From assembly GCA_945886995.1 (NCBI GenBank), contig CAMCZJ010000181.1, positions 1-6,103 on the forward strand: a DNA stretch of 6,103 nt, given 5' to 3'. Both the position numbers and the translations under genes were made by a program. The notes beneath the pieces were generated by a model, which was not told the origin of the DNA, did not search any database, and saw only the letters and a list, made by a program, of their open reading frames with translations. This stretch comes from Asaia bogorensis (GTDB lineage Bacteria; Pseudomonadota; Alphaproteobacteria; Acetobacterales; Acetobacteraceae). Positions 1 to 5,165 of this stretch are shown here, piece after piece. Each line of letters starts with the position of its first letter. Positions within the stretch are counted from its first letter, which is position 1.

Positions 1-224
1 GGGTCAAGCGCAAGGCGCATCGCCCCCCAGGGTGGGCCGAAAGGCAGCGTAAGCGTGGCGGGGCCGGAAATCAGGCCAATGATGCCACCCAGCGCCAGAA
101 CCAAAGACGCCAAGGCTGATCCCGCAAAAAGCAGCCTGACCCCAAGCGCGGCGCGCGCCAAAACAGGCGCCGCCAGGGCAAGCAGCGCAAGGCCCGCCAG
201 CACCAGGGCAAGGGTGATCAACAC
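1..224 (-). CDS. hyfB: Hydrogenase-4 component B-like (HyfB/NuoL-M family) membrane subunit, N-terminal part, cut by the window edge
   Basis: Reading the minus strand from a GTG at 224 gives 74 codons of very hydrophobic sequence that run off the left edge without a stop. Two membrane helices are visible, at about residues 2-23 and 31-53. They are followed by LGGIIGLISG (45-54) and LPFGPPWGAMRLALD (60-74). This order matches the start of HyfB of E. coli hydrogenase-4, which has a GVIGIISG segment and then LRMDSLSAF. Family members are proton- or cation-translocating subunits related to NuoL/NuoM of complex I and act in the inner membrane. An in-frame TAG lies just upstream and no ATG is available, so GTG (or the next codon, TTG) must be the start. 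A weak GGCGG sits 6 nt upstream. The gene lies 81 bp after the reductase on the same strand. Whether a real NiFe hydrogenase follows cannot be judged here. Some related complexes lack the metal site. The frame that starts with ATG at 237 is a shadow. Confidence 0.68.
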   Translation of the reverse strand, partial: MLITLALVLAGLALLALAAPVLARAALGVRLLFAGSALASLVLALGGIIGLISGPATLTLPFGPPWGAMRLALD

Positions 225-238
225 GATTCGCCGCCATT

Positions 239-258
239 GCCTTCCATGGTTGGAAGGC
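239..258 (-). other. Perfect 8-bp hairpin ahead of the hyfB-like gene
   Basis: On the minus strand GCCTTCCA and TGGAAGGC flank a 4-nt ACCA loop, a perfect inverted repeat. No T-run follows, so it is not a standard intrinsic terminator for the reductase gene. The 3' arm contains GGAAGG, the best Shine-Dalgarno-like string in this spacer, although it sits 15 nt from the GTG, which is longer than ideal. It may be an RNA structure that limits translation of the downstream gene, or a processing or stabilising hairpin between two cistrons. The inverted repeat is seen directly; its role is inferred. Confidence 0.45.
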
Positions 259-305
259 TAAGCCCGCAGCCAGCCCCAGAACAACCCGGAAAGCGTGCTG
301 ATTTA

Positions 306-1121
306 TTACAACATCGCCAAGGGCCGCTTGCGGCGCGGCGGCGGGAAGGCCGCATCCAGTGCCGCAATATCCTCGGGGCTTAGGGTAATCTCCCGCGCCG
401 CCGCGTTTTCCCGCACATGGGCAAGGGTCGCGGCCTTGGGGATGCTCACCACGCCGGGCTGGCGGAGCGTCCAGGCAATGGCGATTTGCGCTGCGCTTTT
501 GCCGTGCCGCGCCGCCACACTTGCAAGTGCAGGATTACGCAACATCCGCCCACCCTGTCCCACAGGCGAATAGGCCATCACCGGCATGGCGCGCCCGGCG
601 CAAAAGGGCAGCAGATCAAACTCGGCGCCGCGATGTTCAAGGCTGTAAAGCACCTGATCCGTCGCGCAATCGGCCAGCGCCGCACCCAATTCTTGCAGAT
701 CATCCATATCCAGATTGGAAACGCCCCAGCGCCGGATTTTGCCAGCCGCGCGCAACGCTTCAAACCCCGCAACGGTTTCCGCCAGCGGCACGGAACCGCG
801 CCAATGCAGCAGATAAAGATCAATGGTTTCGATCCGCATCCGCTTCAGGCTGCGCTCACATGCCGCCACAACGCCGCGCTGTGACGCATTATGCGGATAG
901 ACCTTGGAGACGATGAAAACCTCATCACGCCGCCCGGCGATGGCATCGCCCACCACTTCCTCGGCCCCGCCTTCGCCATACATCTCAGCCGTATCAATCA
1001 AACTCACGCCGAGATCGAGTCCCGCGCGCAGCGCATCGGCTTCCGCCGCGCGCTTCGCTCGATCTTCCCCCATGCCCCAGGTCCCTTGCCCAAGGCGTGG
1101 CATGGCGAAGACAGCCGCCAT
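306..1121 (-). CDS. Aldo/keto reductase, YeaE-like (NADPH-dependent, methylglyoxal reductase type)
   Basis: This is a 271-residue soluble TIM-barrel oxidoreductase of the aldo/keto reductase superfamily, which reduces aldehydes or ketones with NADPH. The catalytic tetrad is complete: D43 and Y48 in LIDTAEMYGEGGAEEVVG, K73 in VSKVYPHNAS and H106 in LYLLHWRGS. The cofactor-binding end is present as SIPKAATLAHVRENA (226-240). The start GQGTWGMGED, the KIRRWGVSNLD segment (128-138) and PVMAYSP (180-186) follow E. coli YeaE, one of the enzymes reported to reduce methylglyoxal, nearly block by block. I chose ATG 1121 because longer versions of the frame run into dctP. ATG 1121 follows the dctP TGA by one base, so translation is probably coupled; no good separate Shine-Dalgarno is seen. 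A second ATG at 1103 is possible. The frame ends in TAA with another TAA right behind it. The family is clear, but the physiological substrate is unknown. The dctP linkage hints at a link to the imported compound. Confidence 0.93.
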   Translation of the reverse strand: MAAVFAMPRLGQGTWGMGEDRAKRAAEADALRAGLDLGVSLIDTAEMYGEGGAEEVVGDAIAGRRDEVFIVSKVYPHNASQRGVVAACERSLKRMRIETIDLYLLHWRGSVPLAETVAGFEALRAAGKIRRWGVSNLDMDDLQELGAALADCATDQVLYSLEHRGAEFDLLPFCAGRAMPVMAYSPVGQGGRMLRNPALASVAARHGKSAAQIAIAWTLRQPGVVSIPKAATLAHVRENAAAREITLSPEDIAALDAAFPPPRRKRPLAML

Positions 1122-1122
1122 A

Positions 1123-2172
1123 TCAGGGAATGGTATAGCCGCGCGCCTTGCCGACGCTGTCATTCCAAACCCGCGCGCAATCCGCCCAAACGCGGTTGCA
1201 GCTATCGCGGAAGCTTGGCAGCACAACGGCGGTCACGGCTTCACGCACGCGGCGTTCATCTTCAGCCGGCGGTGTCACCACCTGCACATTGAATTTGCGC
1301 GTGGTGCAGGCATCCTGGCCCTGGAAGCAGGCGAAGGCCTCATTGCTCGCGGTCCGTGCCAAATCCCACATTTGCTTTTCCAGATCAGCAAAAGCGCGGG
1401 TGAGTGCGGCCTGCTGTTCCGGGTTGAAGCGCCGCCATGCCGCGAGCGACATGAAATGCCCCTGCACCCCGGAAGCGAGCGACACCGGCAGGATGGTGCG
1501 AATAACCTCACCCCAATTCGCGGTATAGGCTGAAGTGGCCGAGGTGATGCCGCATTCCACCGTGCCGCGCTGCAACGCCTGATAGGTTTCAGAAAGCTGC
1601 AAGGTCACGGGTGTGGCGCCAAGGGATTGCAGCAGCGCCGACATGGTGGGCGTATAGGACCGCACCTTCAAGCCGCGCAGATCGCCCATGGAAGCGACCG
1701 GGCGATTGCAGAAGAACATCTGCGCGCCAAAGGGCCAGAGCGTCATGACCTTGGCGTTGAAGCGTTCTTGCAAGCGCCGATCCAGCGCTTCACGCCCGCC
1801 GGCGATGGCTTGTTGGGTTTCTTCCAAAGTCGTGGAAACGCCGATCAGATCAAGCGAATCAATAAAGGGCTCATCGCGCGCGGTCTGGCCGATCAAGACG
1901 CTCATCACATCAAAAGTGCCATTGCGGAGATGGCGCAGCGCATCCGGCGCCGCAGCACCCACCTGGTCCATCGGGTTGAAGGTGACGGCGAGGTTGATGC
2001 CAGTGGCCTGGGGAAGGCCGGTGAAGAAGGGGCGTTCAATCCCCTCCGTATGGCGGGAGTTGGAGGTGAAATGCCCCGCCACACGCAGCTGGATGGGGCT
2101 TTGCGCCAGGGCCGGGGCAGCGGCGAGCAGGGCGCCAAAGGCCGCGCCAAGCAGGGAAAGGGGGGTGCGCAT
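1123..2172 (-). CDS. dctP: TRAP transporter periplasmic solute-binding protein, DctP family
   Basis: This 349-residue protein captures the substrate in the periplasm and delivers it to the DctQM membrane complex. A Sec signal peptide is visible: MRTPLSLLGAAFGALLAAAP followed by ALA, with likely cleavage after residue 23 (ALA|QS). The family core is clear: GLKVRSYTP (167-175) carries the Arg (R171) that in DctP/SiaP proteins clamps a substrate carboxylate, followed by LGATPVTLQLSETYQALQRG (184-203), the classic pattern with E195. The length is normal or slightly long. ATG 2172 is chosen because it opens the signal peptide and is preceded by GGGAGAAG at 2178-2185; the 36 extra upstream codons are not signal-like. 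Odd features: the gene is divergent from dctQM rather than in line with them, and the protein has six cysteines (155, 207, 282, 289, 325, 332), four of them in two CX6C pairs. A carboxylate ligand is likely from family knowledge, but the exact one cannot be read. Confidence 0.94.
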   Translation of the reverse strand: MRTPLSLLGAAFGALLAAAPALAQSPIQLRVAGHFTSNSRHTEGIERPFFTGLPQATGINLAVTFNPMDQVGAAAPDALRHLRNGTFDVMSVLIGQTARDEPFIDSLDLIGVSTTLEETQQAIAGGREALDRRLQERFNAKVMTLWPFGAQMFFCNRPVASMGDLRGLKVRSYTPTMSALLQSLGATPVTLQLSETYQALQRGTVECGITSATSAYTANWGEVIRTILPVSLASGVQGHFMSLAAWRRFNPEQQAALTRAFADLEKQMWDLARTASNEAFACFQGQDACTTRKFNVQVVTPPAEDERRVREAVTAVVLPSFRDSCNRVWADCARVWNDSVGKARGYTIP

Positions 2173-2177
2173 GAAAT

Positions 2178-2185
2178 CTTCTCCC
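2178..2185 (-). promoter_or_regulatory. Ribosome binding site of dctP
   Basis: GGGAGAAG on the minus strand ends 5 nt before ATG 2172, with the GGGAG core 8 nt away. It fixes the dctP start over longer alternatives. Its GGG can also pair with a CCC just upstream (small CCC-TTTTC-GGG hairpin, 2183-2193), so access to it could depend on leader folding. Confidence 0.75.
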
Positions 2186-2191
2186 GAAAAG

Positions 2192-2221
2192 GGCGGCACG
2201 GATTTTGCGAACCCTGCCGCC
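2192..2221 (-). other. Hairpin in the dctP leader
   Basis: On the minus strand GGCGGCA and TGCCGCC form a perfect 7-bp stem with a 16-nt loop. It lies in the presumed dctP 5' untranslated region, only 6 nt upstream of the GGGAGAAG ribosome binding site, and is followed by CTTTTC. The stem is seen directly. A role in attenuation or mRNA stability is inference, and the T-run is too short for a confident terminator call. Confidence 0.4.
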
Positions 2222-2242
2222 GTAAGTGATGAGTTTTGCCAG

Positions 2243-2261
2243 GTTGCAGTCTCTGTGCAAC
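2243..2261. promoter_or_regulatory. Operator-like palindrome in the dctP-dctQM divergent region
   Basis: GTTGCA, a 7-nt spacer GTCTCTG, then TGCAAC: a perfect 6-bp inverted repeat 19 bp long. This is the size expected for a dimeric regulator site. It lies between the two divergent TRAP units, about 72 bp before the dctQ ATG and just downstream of the transcription start predicted from the sigma-54 element for dctP. No regulator gene is in the window, so the binding family is unknown. The half-site spacing does not fit the NtrC or NifA consensus. Confidence 0.42.
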
Positions 2262-2279
2262 ACGGCGTTCGATTTGCCA

Positions 2280-2295
2280 AGCAACCGGCGCGCCA
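2280..2295 (-). promoter_or_regulatory. Sigma-54 (RpoN) type -24/-12 promoter for dctP
   Basis: Read on the minus strand from 2295 the sequence is TGGCGCGCCGGTTGCT. Against the known RpoN consensus TGGCACR-N4-TTGCW only one defined position differs (G for A). The invariant GG (2294-2293) and GC (2282-2281) are separated by exactly 10 nt, as required. Transcription would begin near 2269, giving a leader of about 97 nt before the dctP ATG at 2172. RpoN control with an enhancer-binding activator such as DctD is established for dicarboxylate uptake genes in rhizobia, which fits the context. The activator gene and its upstream sites are not seen here. Confidence 0.62.
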
Positions 2296-2333
2296 AGGCG
2301 GGCCGAAGCGTATTGAACAAGGCCACGCCGCCC

Positions 2334-2936
2334 ATGACCCCGAAAGACCCGAACCCGGTCAGCCGCTTTTTCGCGCCACCTGCCCGATTTCTCGCCATTC
2401 TGTCCGGCTGGTGGCTGATTGCGCTGTCCTTCCTGACGGTGGCCGAAATCCTGCTGCGCAAATTCTTTTCCATCTCGCTGCAAGGGGTGGATGAAATTGG
2501 CGGCTATACTACAGCTATTGTCTCGGCTTTTGGTTTTGCCTCAGCGCTTACGATCAAGGCGCATACGCGGGTGGATTTCCTGCTGGGGCGGATGCCCGCA
2601 TTCCTGCGCGCCGTGCTGAATACGCTGGCCTATGGCTTACTAGCGGCCATGGCGATTTATGGCGCCTGGCGCGGCTGGTCGGTGCTGGAAGAAAGCATCG
2701 AATTCCAGGCGCATGCCAATTCACCGCTGCAAACGCCGCTGTGGCTGCCGCAGGGCGCCTGGATGATTGGGCTTTTGCTGTTTGCGCTTTCCGCCGGCGC
2801 CATGGCCGCCCATGCCTTTTGGCTGCTGCTGTCAGATCGGGCGAAGCTCAATCTATTCTACGGTCCGCTCACGCTCGATGAGGAGATCGAGACCGAAATG
2901 AGCACAATCCTTGAACGTGAAGGCAAGCAGCCATGA
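2334..2936 (+). CDS. dctQ: TRAP transporter small permease subunit, DctQ family
   Basis: This 200-residue inner-membrane protein is the four-helix subunit that pairs with DctM. Likely helices are at 18-40, 56-75, 93-113 and 141-164. Family marks are visible: AEILLRKFF (37-45), the conserved acidic spot VDEIGGY (52-58), KAHTRVDFLLGRMP (75-88), which corresponds to the family's H-x-R-V-D motif, and SPLQTPLWLPQGAW (130-143) before the last helix. The C-terminus is an acidic cytoplasmic tail. I chose ATG 2334 because the following residues match usual DctQ starts. An AAGG lies about 11 nt upstream, which is weak. TTG 2313 in the same frame is an alternative, and ATG 2226 would add 36 non-family residues and cover the operator palindrome. 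The last codons overlap dctM by 4 bp (ATGA), so the two subunits should be made together. dctP is transcribed in the opposite direction from the same spacer. Confidence 0.92.
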   Translation: MTPKDPNPVSRFFAPPARFLAILSGWWLIALSFLTVAEILLRKFFSISLQGVDEIGGYTTAIVSAFGFASALTIKAHTRVDFLLGRMPAFLRAVLNTLAYGLLAAMAIYGAWRGWSVLEESIEFQAHANSPLQTPLWLPQGAWMIGLLLFALSAGAMAAHAFWLLLSDRAKLNLFYGPLTLDEEIETEMSTILEREGKQP

Positions 2937-4240
2937 TCGGCGTTACCGAAGCCAGCATCGGCTTTTTGCTGCTGATCGCCTTCCTGTTTTTGGGCCTGCA
3001 TGTGGCGGTTGCGATGTTCCTGACCGCGCTGCTGGGCGCGGCGCTTTATCTCGGGCCACCCTTGGTCGCCGCCTTTGGCACGCAGCTTTGGGGTGCGATG
3101 GAAGATTACGTACTGCTATCCATCCCGCTTTACATTCTGCTGGGTGAGATTCTGGTGCGGTCCGGTTCAACGGATCGGCTTTATCGTTCACTGGCGGATT
3201 GGCTGAATTTCCTGCCCGGTGGCTTGCTGCATACGAATATCGGCGCGTCTGCGGTGTTTTCTGCCGTATCCGGTTCTTCCGTTGCCACAGCGGCGACGAT
3301 TTCAACCGTCGCGCTGCCTTCCTTCCGGAAACGCCGCTATGATACGCGCTTGGTGTTGGGTTCGATCGCGGCTGGCGCTTCGCTTGGCAATCTGATTCCG
3401 CCTGGGATTGCGCTGATTGTCTATGGCGCCATGACCAATACCTCGGTCGGGCAGCTTTACGCTGCCGCCGTGGTGCCGGGGATTGTGATGACGGTGCTGT
3501 TCATGGGCACCATTATCCTGATTGCGCTCGTGAAGCCCGATCTGGTACGCCAGAAGGAAGTCGCCGATCCGTTGCGCGAAAGGCTGAAGCGGCTCGTGGA
3601 TTTGCTGCCACCCTTCGTGATCTTCGGCATCATCATGGGCTCCATCTACACCGGCTGGGCAACGGTGACGGAAAGCGCCGCACTCGCCGTGGTGGTGGCG
3701 CTGCCGATTGCGGCGTTTTATGGCCGGCTTTCCATTCGCATGCTGCATGATTGCTTCATCGCCACCGCCAATCTGACGGCGATGAGCATGCTGATCCTGG
3801 CCGTTGCCTTTTATCTGAACTTCGTCATGGGGCTGCTTGGCGTGACACCCGCGCTTGGCGCTTTTGCCACCAGCATTGGCGCCAGCCCGCTTGAACTCAT
3901 TATCGCGCTCACGATCTTCTATTTGCTGCTGGGTATTTTTTTCGAGACCCTGCCCATGCTGGTGGGCACCGTGCCGGTGGTCTTCCCGGTGATTGTGGCT
4001 GCCGGCATTGATCCGGTCTGGTTCGGCGTTTTCATCGTGTTGATGTGCGAGATTTCATTGATCTCGCCGCCTGTGGGCATGACGCTTTACGTCATTCAGG
4101 CCGTGCGGCGCGAAGGCACGATTGCCGAGGTATTCCAAGGCACCGTGCCGTTCTTCATCGCCATGGTGGTGATGACCGCGCTGCTGATCGGCTTTCCGGA
4201 AATGGCGCTGTGGTTGCCCCGGATCAGCTTTGGGCCTTAG
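2933..4240 (+). CDS. dctM: TRAP transporter large permease subunit, DctM family
   Basis: This 435-residue integral membrane protein forms the transport channel of the TRAP importer and uses the sodium or proton gradient rather than ATP. The length is normal for DctM. Family motifs run in order: IPLYILLGEILVRSG (64-78), AVSGSSVATAATISTVALP (111-129), GASLGNLIPPGIALIVYG (148-165), GWATVTESAALAV (241-253), the FFETLPMLVGTVPV block (336-349) and EISLISPPVGMTLYVIQ (373-389). The whole chain is strongly hydrophobic with short polar loops; the longest is at about 201-223, and the protein appears full-length. The ATG overlaps the dctQ TGA in an ATGA junction, and GAAGG lies about 10 nt upstream inside dctQ. 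The TAG stop is part of the stem of a strong terminator. I see no frameshift or missing motif. Substrate specificity is set by DctP and is unknown. Confidence 0.96.
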   Translation: MIGVTEASIGFLLLIAFLFLGLHVAVAMFLTALLGAALYLGPPLVAAFGTQLWGAMEDYVLLSIPLYILLGEILVRSGSTDRLYRSLADWLNFLPGGLLHTNIGASAVFSAVSGSSVATAATISTVALPSFRKRRYDTRLVLGSIAAGASLGNLIPPGIALIVYGAMTNTSVGQLYAAAVVPGIVMTVLFMGTIILIALVKPDLVRQKEVADPLRERLKRLVDLLPPFVIFGIIMGSIYTGWATVTESAALAVVVALPIAAFYGRLSIRMLHDCFIATANLTAMSMLILAVAFYLNFVMGLLGVTPALGAFATSIGASPLELIIALTIFYLLLGIFFETLPMLVGTVPVVFPVIVAAGIDPVWFGVFIVLMCEISLISPPVGMTLYVIQAVRREGTIAEVFQGTVPFFIAMVVMTALLIGFPEMALWLPRISFGP

Positions 4241-4287
4241 TGCGCGCCCCGTTCACATTCGTTCACCGGACGCGCACTAAGTTTTTT
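4236..4287 (+). terminator. Intrinsic terminator of dctQM
   Basis: CTTAGTGCGCG (4236-4246) and CGCGCACTAAG (4271-4281) are perfect 11-bp complements around a 24-nt loop and are followed at once by six T (4282-4287). This is a textbook Rho-independent terminator in the plus direction. The left arm contains the dctM TAG stop. The loop carries GTTCAC twice, at 4251 and 4261. In the minus direction no T-run follows, so it should not end the pirin transcript. Confidence 0.88.
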
Positions 4288-4295
4288 GTCTGGTC

Positions 4296-4339
4296 GCATT
4301 TTCCGAGTCGCCAAGTGAAATCACTTGGCTTGAAAATGC
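4296..4339. repeat. Nested palindrome, candidate interspersed repeat (REP/RIME-like)
   Basis: Two perfect inverted repeats are nested. The outer arms are GCATTTTC (4296-4303) and GAAAATGC (4332-4339). The inner arms are GCCAAGTGA (4310-4318) and TCACTTGGC (4321-4329) with an AA loop. The unpaired parts are 6 nt on the left and 2 nt on the right. It lies between converging genes after the dctM terminator, where such elements often sit. The CATTTTC...GAAAATG framing resembles intergenic palindromes common in alphaproteobacterial genomes. Only one copy is in the window, so calling it a dispersed repeat is inference. It could also help end the pirin transcript. Confidence 0.5.
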
Positions 4340-4349
4340 TCCGGCCTAA

Positions 4350-5060
4350 TCAGGCATCCGCCACTTCCACCATCACCAATTCAGCATCTTCGCTGGCGGT
4401 GATGGTGATCGCGTCCTCCGCCCGAATGGCGATCCCATCGCGCGCGCCTGCTTCAACGCCATTCACGCTCGCCGCGCCACGCGCCAGCACCAGATAGGCC
4501 GCGCGCCCTTCGGCCAAGGGCTGCGTCAGGCTTTGGCCCTTAGCCAGTGTCGCCGCCATCACCGCGCCATCCACATTGATGGCAAGCGCACCAGACTCCG
4601 CATCCGAAGCCCGGCCTGATGCCAAAACCTCAAACCCCGCATCGCGCTTTTCCTTAGGGAATCTCTTCGCCCCCCAGGAAGGTGGCAGGCCGGTGCGGTC
4701 CGGCATGATCCAAATCTGAAACAGCGTGGTGATACCAGGTTCCAGATTGAATTCCGAATGCACCACGCCGGTACCCGCACTCATTACTTGCACATCGCCG
4801 GCTTCGGTACGGCCTTCATTGCCCATACTGTCCTTATGGGTGATGGCGCCTTGGCGGACGTAGGTGATGATTTCCATATCCCGATGCGGGTGCGGGTCGA
4901 ACCCCTTCCCCGGCGCGATTTCATCATCATTCCAAACGCGCAGCCGCCCCCAATTCATGCGGCCGGCATCACGGTAATGCCCGAAGGAGAAATGGTGATT
5001 GGCATTGAGCCAACCGAAATTTGCCTTGCCCAGGCTTTCAAAGGAACGGAGTTCGATCAT
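4350..5060 (-). CDS. Pirin-family bicupin protein, YhhW-like (possible quercetin 2,3-dioxygenase)
   Basis: This 236-residue cytoplasmic protein has two cupin domains. The N-terminal cupin (about 1-122) keeps all four metal ligands of pirins: H57 and H59 in GFDPHPHRDMEI, and H101 and E103 in MSAGTGVVHSEFN. The start MIELRSFESLGKANFGWLN, the segment THKDSMGNEG (74-83) and FQIWIMP (114-120) follow E. coli YhhW closely. The C-terminal cupin (about 155-236) has no metal ligands, as in relatives. YhhW and human pirin show quercetinase activity in vitro; the natural role in bacteria is not settled, so 'pirin-family' is the safe name. ATG 5060 is preceded by a GGAAAA-type site. The TGA stop falls in a small GCCT-GATT-AGGC palindrome (4344-4355). 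The gene lies 105 bp downstream of usp on the same strand, with no evident terminator between them, so co-transcription is likely. It converges on dctM. Confidence 0.93.
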   Translation of the reverse strand: MIELRSFESLGKANFGWLNANHHFSFGHYRDAGRMNWGRLRVWNDDEIAPGKGFDPHPHRDMEIITYVRQGAITHKDSMGNEGRTEAGDVQVMSAGTGVVHSEFNLEPGITTLFQIWIMPDRTGLPPSWGAKRFPKEKRDAGFEVLASGRASDAESGALAINVDGAVMAATLAKGQSLTQPLAEGRAAYLVLARGAASVNGVEAGARDGIAIRAEDAITITASEDAELVMVEVADA

Positions 5061-5165
5061 GGGTTTTTCCGAGTGGCCGCTTGTGGCCTTGCCCCGTCAC
5101 ATGGGGATGAGGCACGGGCGGCGCCATACCTCCCGCGCAAGCCTGATATGCAAAGCAAAACCGGC

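Noticed and set aside
4..237. Minus-strand frame beginning with ATG at 237
   Set aside because: Its product is Cys/Gly/Pro-rich and unlike any family, while the neighbouring frame from GTG 224 gives a clear HyfB-like membrane sequence over the same bases.
1122..1226. Extended N-terminus for the aldo/keto reductase starting at 1226
   Set aside because: The extra 35 residues overlap the 3' end of dctP and do not match reductase relatives, which begin close to the GQGTWGMG segment.
2244..2272. Sigma-70-like promoter for dctQM using TTGCAG as the -35 box
   Set aside because: The hexamer at the right distance (GTTCGA) is a poor -10 match. A promoter must exist here, but I cannot place it from sequence.
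2226..2333. dctQ starting at ATG 2226
   Set aside because: The 36 added residues are not membrane- or family-like, and the frame would run through the control region that holds the palindrome and the sigma-54 element.
4299..5074. Shared 10-mer TTTTCCGAGT at 4299-4308 and 5065-5074
   Set aside because: The similarity does not extend beyond 10 bases, and several such matches are expected by chance in a 6-kb window.
5092..5106. CCCC-GTCACAT-GGGG inverted repeat between usp and pirin
   Set aside because: The 4-bp arms are too short and no T-run follows, so it is not supportable as a terminator or operator.
5040..5126. Short minus-strand ORF (29 codons) starting at ATG 5126 in the usp-pirin spacer
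   Set aside because: The GGGAGG before it is too close to the ATG, the product is low in hydrophobic residues, and it runs into the pirin gene out of frame. No sign of selection can be seen.
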